Assembly: GCA_030263395.1 (NCBI GenBank)
Contig: SZOW01000013.1
Span: 1 to 64,000, forward strand
Length of the DNA stretch: 64,000 nt
Direction of reading: 5' to 3'
From: QUBU01 sp014337915
GTDB taxonomy: Bacteria; Pseudomonadota; Gammaproteobacteria; Steroidobacterales; GCA-2729495
Made by a program: the position numbers and the translations under genes. The first letter of the stretch is position 1. Every line of letters begins with the position of its first letter. Shown piece after piece: positions 1 to 8,580 of the stretch. The notes under the pieces are model-generated. The model worked only from the letters and a program-made list of their open reading frames with translations, was not told the DNA's origin and made no database searches.

Positions 1-1
1 G

Positions 2-571
2 GGCGTCAGCATCAGCGACTTCAGCGTCGATACCGCCAAGGCCTATGGCGTGGAAGCCCACGAGGGTGCGCTGGTGCAGGAAGTCACCCAGGGCTCGGCC
101 GCCGAGAAGGCAGGTGTGCAGGTGGGCGACGTCATCGTCGCCGTCGATGGCGAACCCATCCGCAGCGCTTCGAACCTGCGCGCCACCATCGGCGTCAAGC
201 GCAGCGGCGAGAAGATCCGCCTCGACCTGCTCCGCGACGGCAAGAAGCGCAGCGTGACCGCCCAGCTGGATGAACGCGAAGCGGCCGAGAAGGTCGGCGC
301 CACGGACATCCACTCCGGCCTGGCCGGCGCCGAGCTCGCCAACTACAGCGGCGAAGGCGGCGGCTTCAACGGCCCGGCCGTGCAGGTGGTCGCGGTGGAA
401 CCGGAGAGCCCGGCGGCCATGCGCGGTCTGCGCCCCAACGACCTCATCGTCGCCGTGAACCGCGTGCGCGTGCGGTCGGTGAAGGAGCTGCAGGCAGCCG
501 CCAGCCAGCAGTCGCTGCTGATCCTGTCGATCCGCCGCGGTACGCGGGACCTGCTGCTGCAGATCCGCTGA
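2..571 (+). CDS. Periplasmic trypsin-like serine protease, C-terminal PDZ part (DegP/DegQ/MucD family), truncated by window edge
   Basis: The reading frame is open from base 2 and ends at 571; the protease domain lies outside the window. Two PDZ domains are visible. The first has the GALVQEV carboxylate-binding loop followed by AEKAGVQVGDVIVAVDG. The second, after a short linker, has AAMRGLRPNDLIVAVN and ends a few residues before the stop. Two PDZ domains at the C-terminus is the DegP/DegQ/MucD layout for envelope protein quality control. The catalytic triad cannot be checked, so the exact paralogue is not assigned. The MOSC gene follows on the same strand after about 60 bases. Confidence 0.85.
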   Translation, partial: GVSISDFSVDTAKAYGVEAHEGALVQEVTQGSAAEKAGVQVGDVIVAVDGEPIRSASNLRATIGVKRSGEKIRLDLLRDGKKRSVTAQLDEREAAEKVGATDIHSGLAGAELANYSGEGGGFNGPAVQVVAVEPESPAAMRGLRPNDLIVAVNRVRVRSVKELQAAASQQSLLILSIRRGTRDLLLQIR

Positions 572-634
572 GGCACGCATAACCGGAGCAGGCAGCGCAT
601 CGCCGTCATCCGGCGGGCGCGGCAAAGGCAGCGC

Positions 635-1324
635 ATGAGCGCGTTCCGTATCCCCTCGCTGCGCGTCGGCCGGGTCCGGCCCCTCGGGCCGCAGGCCGTG
701 CCGTCGGCCATCGACAAGTCCGAGGTGCAGGGCCCGGTCCATGCCGGGCCCCTCGGTCTCGAGGGTGACGAACAGGGCGACCGGCGCCACCACGGCGGCC
801 CCGACAAGGCGATTCACGCCTATGCGTCAGCGCACTACCCGGCCTGGGCGGCCGAGCTGCCGGAGGCAGCGCGGCACTTCCGCCCCGGTGCCTTCGGCGA
901 GAACCTGGTCGTCGACGGGGCGACGGAGGCCACGATCTGCCTCGGCGACCGCTGGCGCATCGGCACGGCCAGCCTCGAGGTCAGCCAGAGCCGCCAGCCC
1001 TGCTGGAAACTCAACCTGCGCTTCGAGCGGCCGGACATGGCGCTGCGCGTGCAGGCGAGTGGCCGCACCGGCTGGTACTTCCGGGTGCTGGAACCCGGCG
1101 TGATCAGCGCCGGCGATACAGCACGGCTGATCCACCGCCCGCATCCCGACTGGCCATTGGCCCGCATCCTGCGCCTGCTCTACCGGGACACGCTCGACCG
1201 CGACGCGCTTGCCAGCCTTGCCGCCCTCCCCGGCATTCCCGCCAACTGGCAGCGGCTGCTGCGGCGCCGGCTGGAGAGCGCGGCGGTCGAGGACTGGAAC
1301 TCGCGGCTGCAGACGCCGTCCTGA
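635..1324 (+). CDS. MOSC domain protein, YiiM-like
   Basis: A 229-residue protein. The MOSC beta-barrel covers about residues 25-165 and contains the family's conserved cysteine in QSRQPCWKLNLRF, preceded by GAFGENL. The C-terminal 60 residues (WPLARILRLLYRDTLDR onwards) look like the three-helix 3-alpha domain that follows MOSC in YiiM. MOSC proteins bind the molybdenum cofactor or act on N-hydroxylated substrates (YiiM detoxifies 6-N-hydroxylaminopurine). The substrate here is inferred from similarity only. The gene runs towards the convergent aminopeptidase gene 31 bases away. Confidence 0.85.
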   Translation: MSAFRIPSLRVGRVRPLGPQAVPSAIDKSEVQGPVHAGPLGLEGDEQGDRRHHGGPDKAIHAYASAHYPAWAAELPEAARHFRPGAFGENLVVDGATEATICLGDRWRIGTASLEVSQSRQPCWKLNLRFERPDMALRVQASGRTGWYFRVLEPGVISAGDTARLIHRPHPDWPLARILRLLYRDTLDRDALASLAALPGIPANWQRLLRRRLESAAVEDWNSRLQTPS

Positions 1325-1355
1325 TTCCCGCGCGCCAGCGCGGCGCCGCAAATTT

Positions 1356-2471
1356 TCAGTTCGCTGCGGCCGGCCCACCACGGCCTGGCGCACAGCCGGT
1401 GCCGGGCCCGCGCAGGCTGGGCTGGCGAATCTCGCGCAGCACCTCGGCGCGATCCGCTGCCGGGAGGCGGCCGAGCCGTGCCACGCGCCGGTAGAAAGCA
1501 GGCAGGTCGCCACCCTCGCTTTCGAGGATCACCCGCAGGGTACCGACATGACGGTCGTAGGCCGCCACGGCACCGAGTCGCGCGTTGTTGATGGTCCCGG
1601 CAAACCAGCCGTCGAAATACGGTGGTCCCTGCCAGCCGGCGCGCAGGGTGGCATAACGCTGGCGCAGCTGCGCGATGGCAGCGGCCTTGGCGGCACGTTG
1701 CTGCTCCTCGCCGGCAGCTGCCGCATAGACAGCACGCAACCGCTGCCGCGCCTCGTCGAGCAGTGCGTGGACCTCGCGCTCGCGCGCCAGGCCGTCGAGG
1801 TAGAGGCAGAGCGCGGCCGCATCGCCCCGCGCCGTCAGCCAGCGCACCATGCCCTCCTGTTCCACCAGCGTGGCAAAGCTTTCGTTGAACACCGTGTCGC
1901 CGGACACGTAGAACTGCTGGTGCGCCAGTTCGTGGAACAGCAGTCCCGCCAGGCTGGCATCCGGCAGGGCCACGACACTGCTGAGGAGCGGATCGCGGAA
2001 GAAGCCGAGCGTCGAGTAGGCGCTGGCGCCGGCGACGAACACATCCTCGCCGCGCGCGGCGAGCCCGGCGGCGAAGGCCCTGGCGCGCGCCTCGTCGAAA
2101 TAGCCACGATAGGCCGTGCAGCCGGCCACCGGGAAGCACCAGGTCTGCAGCTCCAGCGCGAACTCGGGTGCGGCGAACACGTTCCACACCGGGAACTCGC
2201 GGCCGAGGTCCACGTACTGCCGATAGCTGCCGTTGTCCGGCAATGCGAGCGCCTCGTGGGCGAAGGCCAGCGCCTCGCCCGCCAGCGCCAGCCGGGCTCG
2301 CAGCCAGGCGGGCGTGGCCGGGTCCGCTTCGAGCCGTGCGACCGGCTGGCGTGCATTGAGGATCGCAATCTGTCCGGCAGTCGCCTGCGCCAGGTAGAGC
2401 GGATGGCAGGCAGCCTGCAGGGTGGCAATGCCGGTGATGAACAACCTTGCTGGCCAGGCGAGACGATCCAT
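1356..2471 (-). CDS. Predicted zinc aminopeptidase (PF10023-type)
   Basis: A 371-residue protein. A hydrophobic N-terminus leads to Cys22 in LQAAC, which could be a lipoprotein site, although the -3 residue is not canonical. The zinc-peptidase motif HELAH (His180, Glu181, His184) is followed by FNESFAT, whose Glu197 is the likely third ligand. The segment around YLAQATAGQIAIL matches the start of the putative aminopeptidase family found in many proteobacteria. The role is unproven; an envelope-anchored peptidase is the best reading. It is divergent from cca with only 31 bases between the start codons, so the promoters must overlap. Confidence 0.8.
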   Translation of the reverse strand: MDRLAWPARLFITGIATLQAACHPLYLAQATAGQIAILNARQPVARLEADPATPAWLRARLALAGEALAFAHEALALPDNGSYRQYVDLGREFPVWNVFAAPEFALELQTWCFPVAGCTAYRGYFDEARARAFAAGLAARGEDVFVAGASAYSTLGFFRDPLLSSVVALPDASLAGLLFHELAHQQFYVSGDTVFNESFATLVEQEGMVRWLTARGDAAALCLYLDGLAREREVHALLDEARQRLRAVYAAAAGEEQQRAAKAAAIAQLRQRYATLRAGWQGPPYFDGWFAGTINNARLGAVAAYDRHVGTLRVILESEGGDLPAFYRRVARLGRLPAADRAEVLREIRQPSLRGPGTGCAPGRGGPAAAN

Positions 2472-2502
2472 GGGGCCGCAAAGATACCGCTAGAATGCGC
2501 CC

Positions 2503-3723
2503 ATGCAGACATACCTCGTGGGTGGTGCGGTCCGCGACCGGCTGCTCGGGCTGCCCGTGGGCGAACGCGACTGGGTGGTGGTGGGCGCGACACCGGGCGA
2601 GCTCGAGACCCTGGGGTACCGCCGGGTGGGCGCGAGTTTCCCGGTGTTCCTGCACCCGAAGACCGGCGAGGAGCACGCCCTGGCGCGCACCGAGCGCAAG
2701 ACGGGACCCGGCTATCGGGGCTTTGCCATCGACGCCGACCCGTCCGTGACGCTGGAGGAAGACCTGCGGCGGCGCGATCTCACCGTCAACGCCATGGCCG
2801 AGGCAGCCGACGGTCGGATCATCGATCCCTACGGCGGCCAGGTGGACCTCGCCGGGCGCTGGCTGCGCCATGTGTCGGACGCTTTCCGCGAGGATCCGGT
2901 GCGCATCCTGCGGGTGGCGCGCTTCGCCGCCCGTTTCGCGCCGCTCGGCTTCCGGGTCGCCCCGGAGACGCTGCAGCTCATGCGGGAAATGGTGGCGGCC
3001 GGCGAGGCCGCCGCACTCGTGCCCGAGCGCGTCTGGCAGGAAACCGAGCGCGCCCTGGCCAGCGCGCGTCCCGATGTGTTCATCGCCACGCTGCAGGACT
3101 GCGGCGCACTGGCGGTGATCTTCCCCGAGGTCGCCGCGCTCTGGGGCGTGCCGCAGGTCGCGAGCTGGCACCCGGAGGTGGATTCCGGGGTGCATCTGCT
3201 GCTGGCGCTCGAACAGGCCGCGCGTCTTTCGCCGCGTGCCGAGGTGCGCTTCGCGGTGCTGGTGCACGACCTCGGCAAGGGCAGCACCCCGGCCGCCGAA
3301 TGGCCGCGCCACATCGGCCACGAGGAGCGCGGCGTGGCGCTGGTCGAAGCATTGTGCCGGCGCCTCGGCGTGCCCAACCGCTTCCGCGAACTCGGCAGTG
3401 CTGTGGCACGCTTCCATGGCCTCTGCCACCGGGCGCTGGAGCTGCGGCCGGCGACGATCCTCAAGCTGCTGGAGGGCATCGATGCCCTGCGCCGGGGCGA
3501 ACGCTTCGAGGATTTCCTGCTGGCCTGCGAGGCCGATGCCCGCGGCCGCGGCGGGCGCGCGGATGCTCCCTACCCGCAGGCAGCGCTGCTGCGTCGCTGC
3601 CGGGCCGCCGCGCTGGCGGTGGATGCCGCGGCCCTGGCCGCGGGCGGCCTTGCCGCGGAGGCGCTGCGCGATGCCCTGCGGGAAGCGCGGGCCAGAGCCA
3701 TCGCCGCCTGTCTGAAGGACTGA
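2503..3723 (+). CDS. cca: Multifunctional CCA-adding tRNA nucleotidyltransferase
   Basis: A 406-residue protein that adds or repairs the 3'-CCA end of tRNAs. The class II nucleotidyltransferase signature is at the very start (YLVGGAVRD, then RDW), followed by RRRDLTVNAMA and EDPVRILRVARFAARF. An HD phosphohydrolase domain begins near residue 245 (FAVLVHDLGKG), which makes this the long, repair-type enzyme of gammaproteobacteria. A TAGAAT hexamer just before the ATG may be its -10 box. It matters here because the CAT tRNA in this window does not encode its CCA, while the tRNA-Gln does. Confidence 0.95.
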   Translation: MQTYLVGGAVRDRLLGLPVGERDWVVVGATPGELETLGYRRVGASFPVFLHPKTGEEHALARTERKTGPGYRGFAIDADPSVTLEEDLRRRDLTVNAMAEAADGRIIDPYGGQVDLAGRWLRHVSDAFREDPVRILRVARFAARFAPLGFRVAPETLQLMREMVAAGEAAALVPERVWQETERALASARPDVFIATLQDCGALAVIFPEVAALWGVPQVASWHPEVDSGVHLLLALEQAARLSPRAEVRFAVLVHDLGKGSTPAAEWPRHIGHEERGVALVEALCRRLGVPNRFRELGSAVARFHGLCHRALELRPATILKLLEGIDALRRGERFEDFLLACEADARGRGGRADAPYPQAALLRRCRAAALAVDAAALAAGGLAAEALRDALREARARAIAACLKD

Positions 3724-3748
3724 CCAGTCGCGCTGCGGTGCGCCGCCG

Positions 3749-4918
3749 TCACAGACTGTGGCGCAGGTCGCGGAACCCGAAGCCGCGCAGCGGCGCCGTC
3801 CCGCGCGTCAGCGCCATCACCTTGAAGCTCTCGCCCATCTCGCCCGGCAGCAGCAGGGTCCTGGCCTGCTGCGCCAGTTGCAGCGGCACCCCGGCGCCAT
3901 CGCCTGCGAGTTCGAGGTCGAGGCCCGCATCGAGCAGGAAATGCGCCTGCGTGGCGTAGCCGGCCACCGTGAGCCCCTGCGCCTGCGCCGCCTCCGCGAC
4001 GGTCGTGAAATCCACCCAGGCAGTGATGTCCTGCAGACCGGGCAGGAAAAACGGATCGTCGTGCATGCGGTGGCGGTAGTGGCAGCTGAGCGTGCCCTGC
4101 GAGCGCTGCGGGTGGTAGTACTCGTGGCGCGCCAAGCCATAGTCGCAGAGCACCAGCGCACCCTCGCCCAGCGTCGCCGCCAGCGCGGCGATCCAGCCCG
4201 GCAGCCGCGGGCTGATCTCGCTGCGGTAACCCTCGGCGAACGCGCTGCTCCCGCCCGGCAACAGCGTGGACAGGCGCGCCGCCAGGTCCGGTGGCGCCGG
4301 CCTTGCGGCCCAGCCAAATCCATCGGCCGTCGCGCAGACGCCGAGGGCCTGGACGGCGCCGTTGCCGATCGTGAAGCGGCTGACCGGCAGCGCATCGGCC
4401 ACTTCGTTGGCGATCATCACCCCGTCGAGTGGGGCATCGGGCAGGGCATCCAGCCACTCCAGCACTGGCCAGTCCTGCCGCCGGGCCGGTAGCAGCAGCG
4501 CCCGCTGGCGCTCGCGCAGGTCGGCGCTGACCTCGAGGATGAGATAACGCGCCGGCGCCACGCCCAGGCGCAGCAGCGCCGGAATCAGCTCCGCCGCCAG
4601 CGCGCCGCTGCCGGCGCCGAGTTCCAGCACACTGGCGGCCGCACGGGCGCGGAGCAGCGGCGCAATGGCACGGGCCAGGCAACGCGCGAACAGCGGCGAG
4701 ATCTCCGGTGCGGTGACGAAATCCCCCGCCGCGCCGAACTTGGCGCTGCCCGCGCTGTAATAGCCGAGGCCCGGCGCATAGAGCGCCAGATCCATATAGT
4801 CGGCGAAATCGAGCCAGCCGCCGGCGGCTGCAAGCCGCGCGCCGATCAGCTGCACCAGCCGATTGCTGTGCTCGCGGGCCGCTGCATCTGGTTCCGGCAG
4901 TTCGAATCGCATGCGCAT
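3749..4918 (-). CDS. SAM-dependent methyltransferase, MidA/NDUFAF7-like (DUF185)
   Basis: A 389-residue protein. The SAM-binding loop is VLELGAGSGALAAELIPALL. Downstream come the family-typical GVMIANEVADALPV and GALVLCDYGLARHEYYHPQRSQG. The mitochondrial homologue NDUFAF7 dimethylates an arginine of a complex I subunit; the bacterial substrate is not established. It is divergent from the pteridine reductase gene with 64 bases between. A second ATG two codons in is an equally possible start. Confidence 0.85.
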   Translation of the reverse strand: MRMRFELPEPDAAAREHSNRLVQLIGARLAAAGGWLDFADYMDLALYAPGLGYYSAGSAKFGAAGDFVTAPEISPLFARCLARAIAPLLRARAAASVLELGAGSGALAAELIPALLRLGVAPARYLILEVSADLRERQRALLLPARRQDWPVLEWLDALPDAPLDGVMIANEVADALPVSRFTIGNGAVQALGVCATADGFGWAARPAPPDLAARLSTLLPGGSSAFAEGYRSEISPRLPGWIAALAATLGEGALVLCDYGLARHEYYHPQRSQGTLSCHYRHRMHDDPFFLPGLQDITAWVDFTTVAEAAQAQGLTVAGYATQAHFLLDAGLDLELAGDGAGVPLQLAQQARTLLLPGEMGESFKVMALTRGTAPLRGFGFRDLRHSL

Positions 4919-4982
4919 GCTGGTGTAATCTTAATGTGCGCAACGGCCGCCGGTTCGCGCGGCGCCACCCGCCACGGAGCTC

Positions 4983-5738
4983 ATGAGTCCAGCCACTGCA
5001 AACCTCGACGGCAAATGGGCGCTGGTCACCGGCGCTGCCAGGCGCGTCGGCGCCAGCATCGCGCGCACGCTGCATGGCGCCGGCGCCGGCGTGGCAATCC
5101 ATTACCGCGGCTCGGCCGCCGCGGCCGAAGCGCTCGCAGCCGAACTCGATGCGCAACGCCCCGGTTCAGCCTTCGCGGTGCAGGCCGACCTGCTCGACAC
5201 TGCCGCGCTCAGGGCCATGGTCACCAGCACCGTCGCCCGGGCCGGACGCCTGGACGTGCTGGTCAACAACGCTTCGAGTTTCTATCCGACCCCGCTCGCC
5301 AGCGTCACCGATGCCCAGTGGGACGACCTCATCGGCACCAACCTGCGCGCGCCGCTATTCCTCTCGCAGGCAGCGCTGCCGCAGCTGCGGGCGAGCGGCG
5401 GCGTGATCATCAACCTGATCGACATCCACGCCACGCGACCGCTGCGCGACCACCCCGTCTACGGCGCCGCGAAGGCGGCCCTCGCCATGCTGACCCGCTC
5501 GCTGGCGCGCGACCTGGCGCCGGACATCCGCGTCAATGGTGTGGCACCCGGCGCCGTGCTCTGGCCCGACGAGGGCCTGGCCGAGGGCACGCGCGAGAGC
5601 ATCCTGCGGCAGATTCCGCTGCGCCGGACCGGGGCCCCGGAGGACATCGCCGGCTGCGTCCTGTACCTGGTGCGGGATGCCGGTTACGTCACCGGCCAGA
5701 TCATCGCCGTCGACGGCGGCCGCAGCATCGGCTGGTGA
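4983..5738 (+). CDS. Pteridine reductase (short-chain dehydrogenase)
   Basis: A 251-residue SDR enzyme. The cofactor loop is TGAARRVGASIA, where the arginine-containing TGxxxR form is typical of pteridine reductases. It continues with NNASSFYPTPL and the YGAAKAAL active site (Tyr and Lys of YxxxK), and ends with the SDR tail GQIIAVDGGRSIGW. It reduces dihydro- or biopterin-type substrates with NADPH and can back up dihydrofolate reductase. The convergent neighbours folK and folB support a folate or pterin role. Its closest named relatives are PTR1 and FolM. Confidence 0.85.
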   Translation: MSPATANLDGKWALVTGAARRVGASIARTLHGAGAGVAIHYRGSAAAAEALAAELDAQRPGSAFAVQADLLDTAALRAMVTSTVARAGRLDVLVNNASSFYPTPLASVTDAQWDDLIGTNLRAPLFLSQAALPQLRASGGVIINLIDIHATRPLRDHPVYGAAKAALAMLTRSLARDLAPDIRVNGVAPGAVLWPDEGLAEGTRESILRQIPLRRTGAPEDIAGCVLYLVRDAGYVTGQIIAVDGGRSIGW

Positions 5739-5771
5739 TCGCCCCAGGCGCCCCGGCGTGGCGCCGCCTGC

Positions 5772-6287
5772 CTAGAGTTCCAGCGCCACCCGGTGAATCG
5801 GGTGGCTGGCCTGGTCGAAGCGCTCCCAGAGCTCTGCCATGGTTGCACCGCTGACCGGGTGGCGCAGCTGCGGCGCAATCTCCGCCAGCGGACCCAGCAC
5901 GAAGCTGTATTCGGTGATGTCACGCCGCGGGATCTGCGGTGCATCGCAGACCTGGTCACCGTAGAGCAGCAGGTCGAGGTCCAGCGTCCGTGGCGCGAAG
6001 CGCGCGGCACCGCGCACGCGTCCCGCCGCCATGTGCAGCCGTTCCAGCCCGGCGACGATTGCCGCGGGCGTTTCACGGGTGGCAAAGCCCGCCACCAGGT
6101 TCAGGAAGTCCGCGCCCGGGAAGCCGGCCGCACGGCTGCGGTACACCGACGACAGCTGCAGCGGCCCGTAGTGTGCACGCAGCTGGCTGACCGCCAGGCG
6201 CAGGTGCCGTTCCGGCTCGATGTTGCTGCCGGCGCTGACATAGGCCATGACCGGCGCCGGCGCATCCGCGGCGCCCGCTGCCGTCAC
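5772..6287 (-). CDS. folK: 2-amino-4-hydroxy-6-hydroxymethyldihydropteridine diphosphokinase
   Basis: A 171-residue folate-pathway enzyme that transfers pyrophosphate from ATP to 6-hydroxymethyl-dihydropterin. The YVSAGSNIEPERHL start and the RTLDLDLLLYGD signature are present. The GTG start overlaps the folB stop in a GTGA arrangement, so translation is probably coupled. An internal ATG (residue 14, just before the conserved core) is the alternative start. Confidence 0.93.
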   Translation of the reverse strand: MTAAGAADAPAPVMAYVSAGSNIEPERHLRLAVSQLRAHYGPLQLSSVYRSRAAGFPGADFLNLVAGFATRETPAAIVAGLERLHMAAGRVRGAARFAPRTLDLDLLLYGDQVCDAPQIPRRDITEYSFVLGPLAEIAPQLRHPVSGATMAELWERFDQASHPIHRVALEL

Positions 6288-6646
6288 CGCTGGCCCCGCT
6301 CGATGCAGATGCCCACGTCGCTGGAACCACGGATGGCGAAGGGCTTGTGCACCACCACCTTCACCCAGGGCACGGCGAACTCATCCATGATGATCCCGGC
6401 GATGCGCTCGGCCAGGGTCTCGACCAGCTGGAAGCTCGATGCCTCGACGAACGCCCGCACCCGCTGGCTCACCGCCTTGTAGTCCAGGGTGGCATCGATG
6501 TGGTCGCGGGCGGCAGCGCGGCCGATGTCCGCGGCCATCTCCAGGTCGATGCTGACCAGCTGCGGCAGGCGCCGCTCCCAGTCCCAGATACCGACGATGG
6601 TCCGGACGCGGAGGTCCTTGAGAAAAATGCTGTCGCTCATCTGCAT
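6284..6646 (-). CDS. folB: Dihydroneopterin aldolase
   Basis: A 120-residue protein converting dihydroneopterin to 6-hydroxymethyl-dihydropterin, the substrate of the next gene, folK. It starts with the family's IFLKDLRVRTIVGIWDWER and contains LVETLAERIAGIIM and the terminal VVVHKPFAIRGSSDVGI. The length matches the E. coli enzyme. It is cotranscribed with folK (4-base overlap) and lies 15 bases downstream of tsaD on the same strand, so tsaD-folB-folK may form one transcript. Confidence 0.95.
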   Translation of the reverse strand: MQMSDSIFLKDLRVRTIVGIWDWERRLPQLVSIDLEMAADIGRAAARDHIDATLDYKAVSQRVRAFVEASSFQLVETLAERIAGIIMDEFAVPWVKVVVHKPFAIRGSSDVGICIERGQR

Positions 6647-6661
6647 CCTGTCGGGGCGGTG

Positions 6662-7687
6662 TCAGGGTTGCCGGAGGTCCTCGAGGTCCCAGCGTGCCCG
6701 TGCCTCGACCCGGCCGCCCGACGTGGCGGCAGCGGGGAGGCGCAGGCTGCCGGCCAGGGCCACCATCGCGCCATTGTCGGTACAGAATTCGTTGCGCGGA
6801 TAATAGACATGCGCACCGCACGCCGTCAGTTCATCGCGCAGGCGCTGGCGCAGCCGGCGGTTGGCGCCCACGCCGCCGGCCACCACCAGGCGTTGCAGGC
6901 CGGTTGCATCGAGCGCGCGCGCACACTTGGCGACCAGGGTGTCGACCACCGCTTCCTGGAATGAACTGGCGAGGTCCGCCCGGTCGGCTTCCGCCAGCTG
7001 CCCGTCCCGGGCCAGTTCCCTGGCCTTGAGCAGCACCGCGGTCTTCAGGCCGCTGAAGCTGAAATCCAGCCCGGCGCGGTTGAGCATGGGCCGCGGGAAC
7101 GCGAAACGATCGGGCCGGCCCTCGCCCGCCAGCCGTGCCAGCTGCGGGCCGCCCGGGTATGGCAGGCCGAGCATCTTCGCGGTCTTGTCGAAGGCCTCGC
7201 CGGCCGCGTCGTCCAGCGTCTGCCCGAGGATGCGGTAGCGACCCAGGCCCGCGACCTCTACCAGCATGCTGTGTCCGCCCGAGACCAGCAGCGCCAGGAA
7301 CGGAAACGCCGGCCGGTCAGCCTCCAGCAGGGGCGCCAGCAGGTGCGCCTCCATGTGGTGGACGGGGACGGCCGGGACGCCCCAGGCCTCGGCCAGGCCC
7401 ACCGCCAGCGTCGCGCCGACCAGCAGGGCGCCAATCAGCCCGGGCCCGGCGGTGTAGGCCACGCCGGCCAGCTCGGGTCCGGCCAGGCCGGCGGACCCGA
7501 GGCAGCCATCGACCATCGGCAGCAGCTTGCGGATATGGTCCCGCGAGGCCAGCTCCGGGACCACGCCGCCGTAGGGTGCATGCGTGGCAACCTGGCTGTG
7601 GATCAGGTGGGCCAGCAGGCCGCGCGCCGGGTCGTAGAGGGCAACGGCGGTCTCGTCGCAGCTGGTCTCGATGCCGAGGGTGGTCAT
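6662..7687 (-). CDS. tsaD: tRNA N6-adenosine threonylcarbamoyltransferase
   Basis: A 341-residue enzyme that installs t6A37 on ANN-decoding tRNAs together with TsaB and TsaE. LGIETSCDETAVALYD is at the N-terminus, the metal-binding HHMEAHLLAP (HxxxH) in the middle, and LVSGGHSML and VVAGGVGANRRLR later. The ATG at 7687 is preferred because it places the conserved LGIETSCDE directly at the N-terminus; upstream in-frame starts would add only a poor leader. It is divergent from rpsU, the usual arrangement in gammaproteobacteria. Confidence 0.95.
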   Translation of the reverse strand: MTTLGIETSCDETAVALYDPARGLLAHLIHSQVATHAPYGGVVPELASRDHIRKLLPMVDGCLGSAGLAGPELAGVAYTAGPGLIGALLVGATLAVGLAEAWGVPAVPVHHMEAHLLAPLLEADRPAFPFLALLVSGGHSMLVEVAGLGRYRILGQTLDDAAGEAFDKTAKMLGLPYPGGPQLARLAGEGRPDRFAFPRPMLNRAGLDFSFSGLKTAVLLKARELARDGQLAEADRADLASSFQEAVVDTLVAKCARALDATGLQRLVVAGGVGANRRLRQRLRDELTACGAHVYYPRNEFCTDNGAMVALAGSLRLPAAATSGGRVEARARWDLEDLRQP

Positions 7688-7708
7688 GTTCCGGATCATC
7701 CGGGAGCT

Positions 7709-7736
7709 TTGCATTCGGGCCGGGAATGGCTATATT
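7709..7736 (+). promoter_or_regulatory. Putative sigma-70 promoter of the rpsU operon
   Basis: A weak -35 (TTGCAT, 7709-7714) and a good -10 (TATATT, 7731-7736) are separated by 16 bases. They predict a transcript starting near 7743 that runs through rpsU, yqeY, dnaG and possibly rpoD. This is read by eye, with no start-site data. Confidence 0.45.
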
Positions 7737-7746
7737 GTGCGGCTTC

Positions 7747-7769
7747 AACCGGCCGAGTGCCGGTTTTTT
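7747..7769 (+). terminator. Intrinsic-terminator-like hairpin in the rpsU leader
   Basis: A perfect 7-bp stem AACCGGC/GCCGGTT (7747-7753 with 7759-7765) closes a CGAGT loop and runs into six T (7764-7769). The upstream gene tsaD is on the other strand, so no plus-strand gene needs terminating here. The element lies between the predicted promoter and rpsU, in the position of an attenuator or 5'-end stabilising hairpin. Confidence 0.6.
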
Positions 7770-7799
7770 CGCCCCAGATCACGGCCGAGGGTCACGAAC

Positions 7800-8015
7800 T
7801 TGCCGAGCGTACGCGTCCGAGACAACGAGCATTTCGATGCCGCCCTGCGGCGCTTCAAGCGCGCCTGCGAAAAGGCCGGGGTCCTGACCGAACTGCGACG
7901 CCGCGAGTTCTACGAGAAGCCTACCCAGGAGCGCAAGCGCAAGCGCGCGGCTGCCATCAAGCGCCAGCTCAAGCGCAGCTCCCGCGACAGCACCCGCCGG
8001 CGCCGCCTGTACTGA
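7800..8015 (+). CDS. rpsU: 30S ribosomal protein S21
   Basis: A 71-residue basic protein of the small subunit, important for initiation on mRNAs with Shine-Dalgarno sites. The product begins PSVRVRDNEHFDAALRRFKR and ends RDSTRRRRLY, the whole family length. The start is TTG at 7800, with GAGGGT about 9 bases upstream. An upstream in-frame ATG would add 43 residues unlike any S21 and would include the leader hairpin. It is the first gene of the macromolecular-synthesis operon. Confidence 0.93.
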   Translation: MPSVRVRDNEHFDAALRRFKRACEKAGVLTELRRREFYEKPTQERKRKRAAAIKRQLKRSSRDSTRRRRLY

Positions 8016-8038
8016 GCGCGCCGGGCCCAGGACCGGCC

Positions 8039-8485
8039 ATGTCCCTCAAGGCCCGGATCAACGACGACATGAAGGCCGCCATGCGTGGCGGCGAAAAGCT
8101 GCGGCTGGGCACCATCCGCATGCTCATGGCCGCCATCAAGCAGCGCGAGGTCGACGACCGGCGCGAGATGGCCGATGCCGACGTCCTGCAGATCGTCGAG
8201 AAACTCATCAAGCAGCGCCGCGAGGCCGCCACGCAGTTTGCCAGCGCCAGCCGCAGCGACCTCGAAGCCAAAGAAACGGAGGAAGCGGCCATCCTCGCCG
8301 CCTACCTGCCCGCAGCGTTGAGTGATGCCGAGGTCCGCGCACTGGTCGAGGAAGCCGTGGCCAGCACGGGCGCTGCCGGCGTCAGGGACATGGGCAAGGT
8401 GATGAACGCGCTGCGCCCGAAGCTGCAGGGCCGCGCCGACATGAGCCAGGTGAGCGGCCTGGTCAAGGCCAGGCTCGGCGGCTGA
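8039..8485 (+). CDS. yqeY: GatB/YqeY domain protein
   Basis: A 148-residue helical protein, 23 bases after rpsU. It begins MSLKARINDDMKAAMR and contains LGTIRMLMAAIKQREVD, LAAYLPAALSD and MGKVMNALRPKLQGRADMS, the hallmarks of YqeY, which resembles the C-terminal tRNA-binding region of GatB. Its function is not firmly known; a tRNA-dependent amidation accessory role is proposed from the domain. Its place between rpsU and dnaG is common in Pseudomonas and Xanthomonas relatives. Confidence 0.9.
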   Translation: MSLKARINDDMKAAMRGGEKLRLGTIRMLMAAIKQREVDDRREMADADVLQIVEKLIKQRREAATQFASASRSDLEAKETEEAAILAAYLPAALSDAEVRALVEEAVASTGAAGVRDMGKVMNALRPKLQGRADMSQVSGLVKARLGG

Positions 8486-8580
8486 TTTCCCACACGGGTG
8501 CCGGCCGCGCCCGTGGACGCCCGCAGGGGCCGGACCTATCCTTTCAGGCGCCTCCCCCGGAGCCCGCAATCCCAGCAACA

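Noticed and set aside
1180..3429. A 749-codon minus-strand open frame across the aminopeptidase and cca genes
   Set aside because: It lies antisense or out of frame to two recognisable genes; long shadow frames are expected at this GC content and its translation is arginine/proline-rich without motifs.
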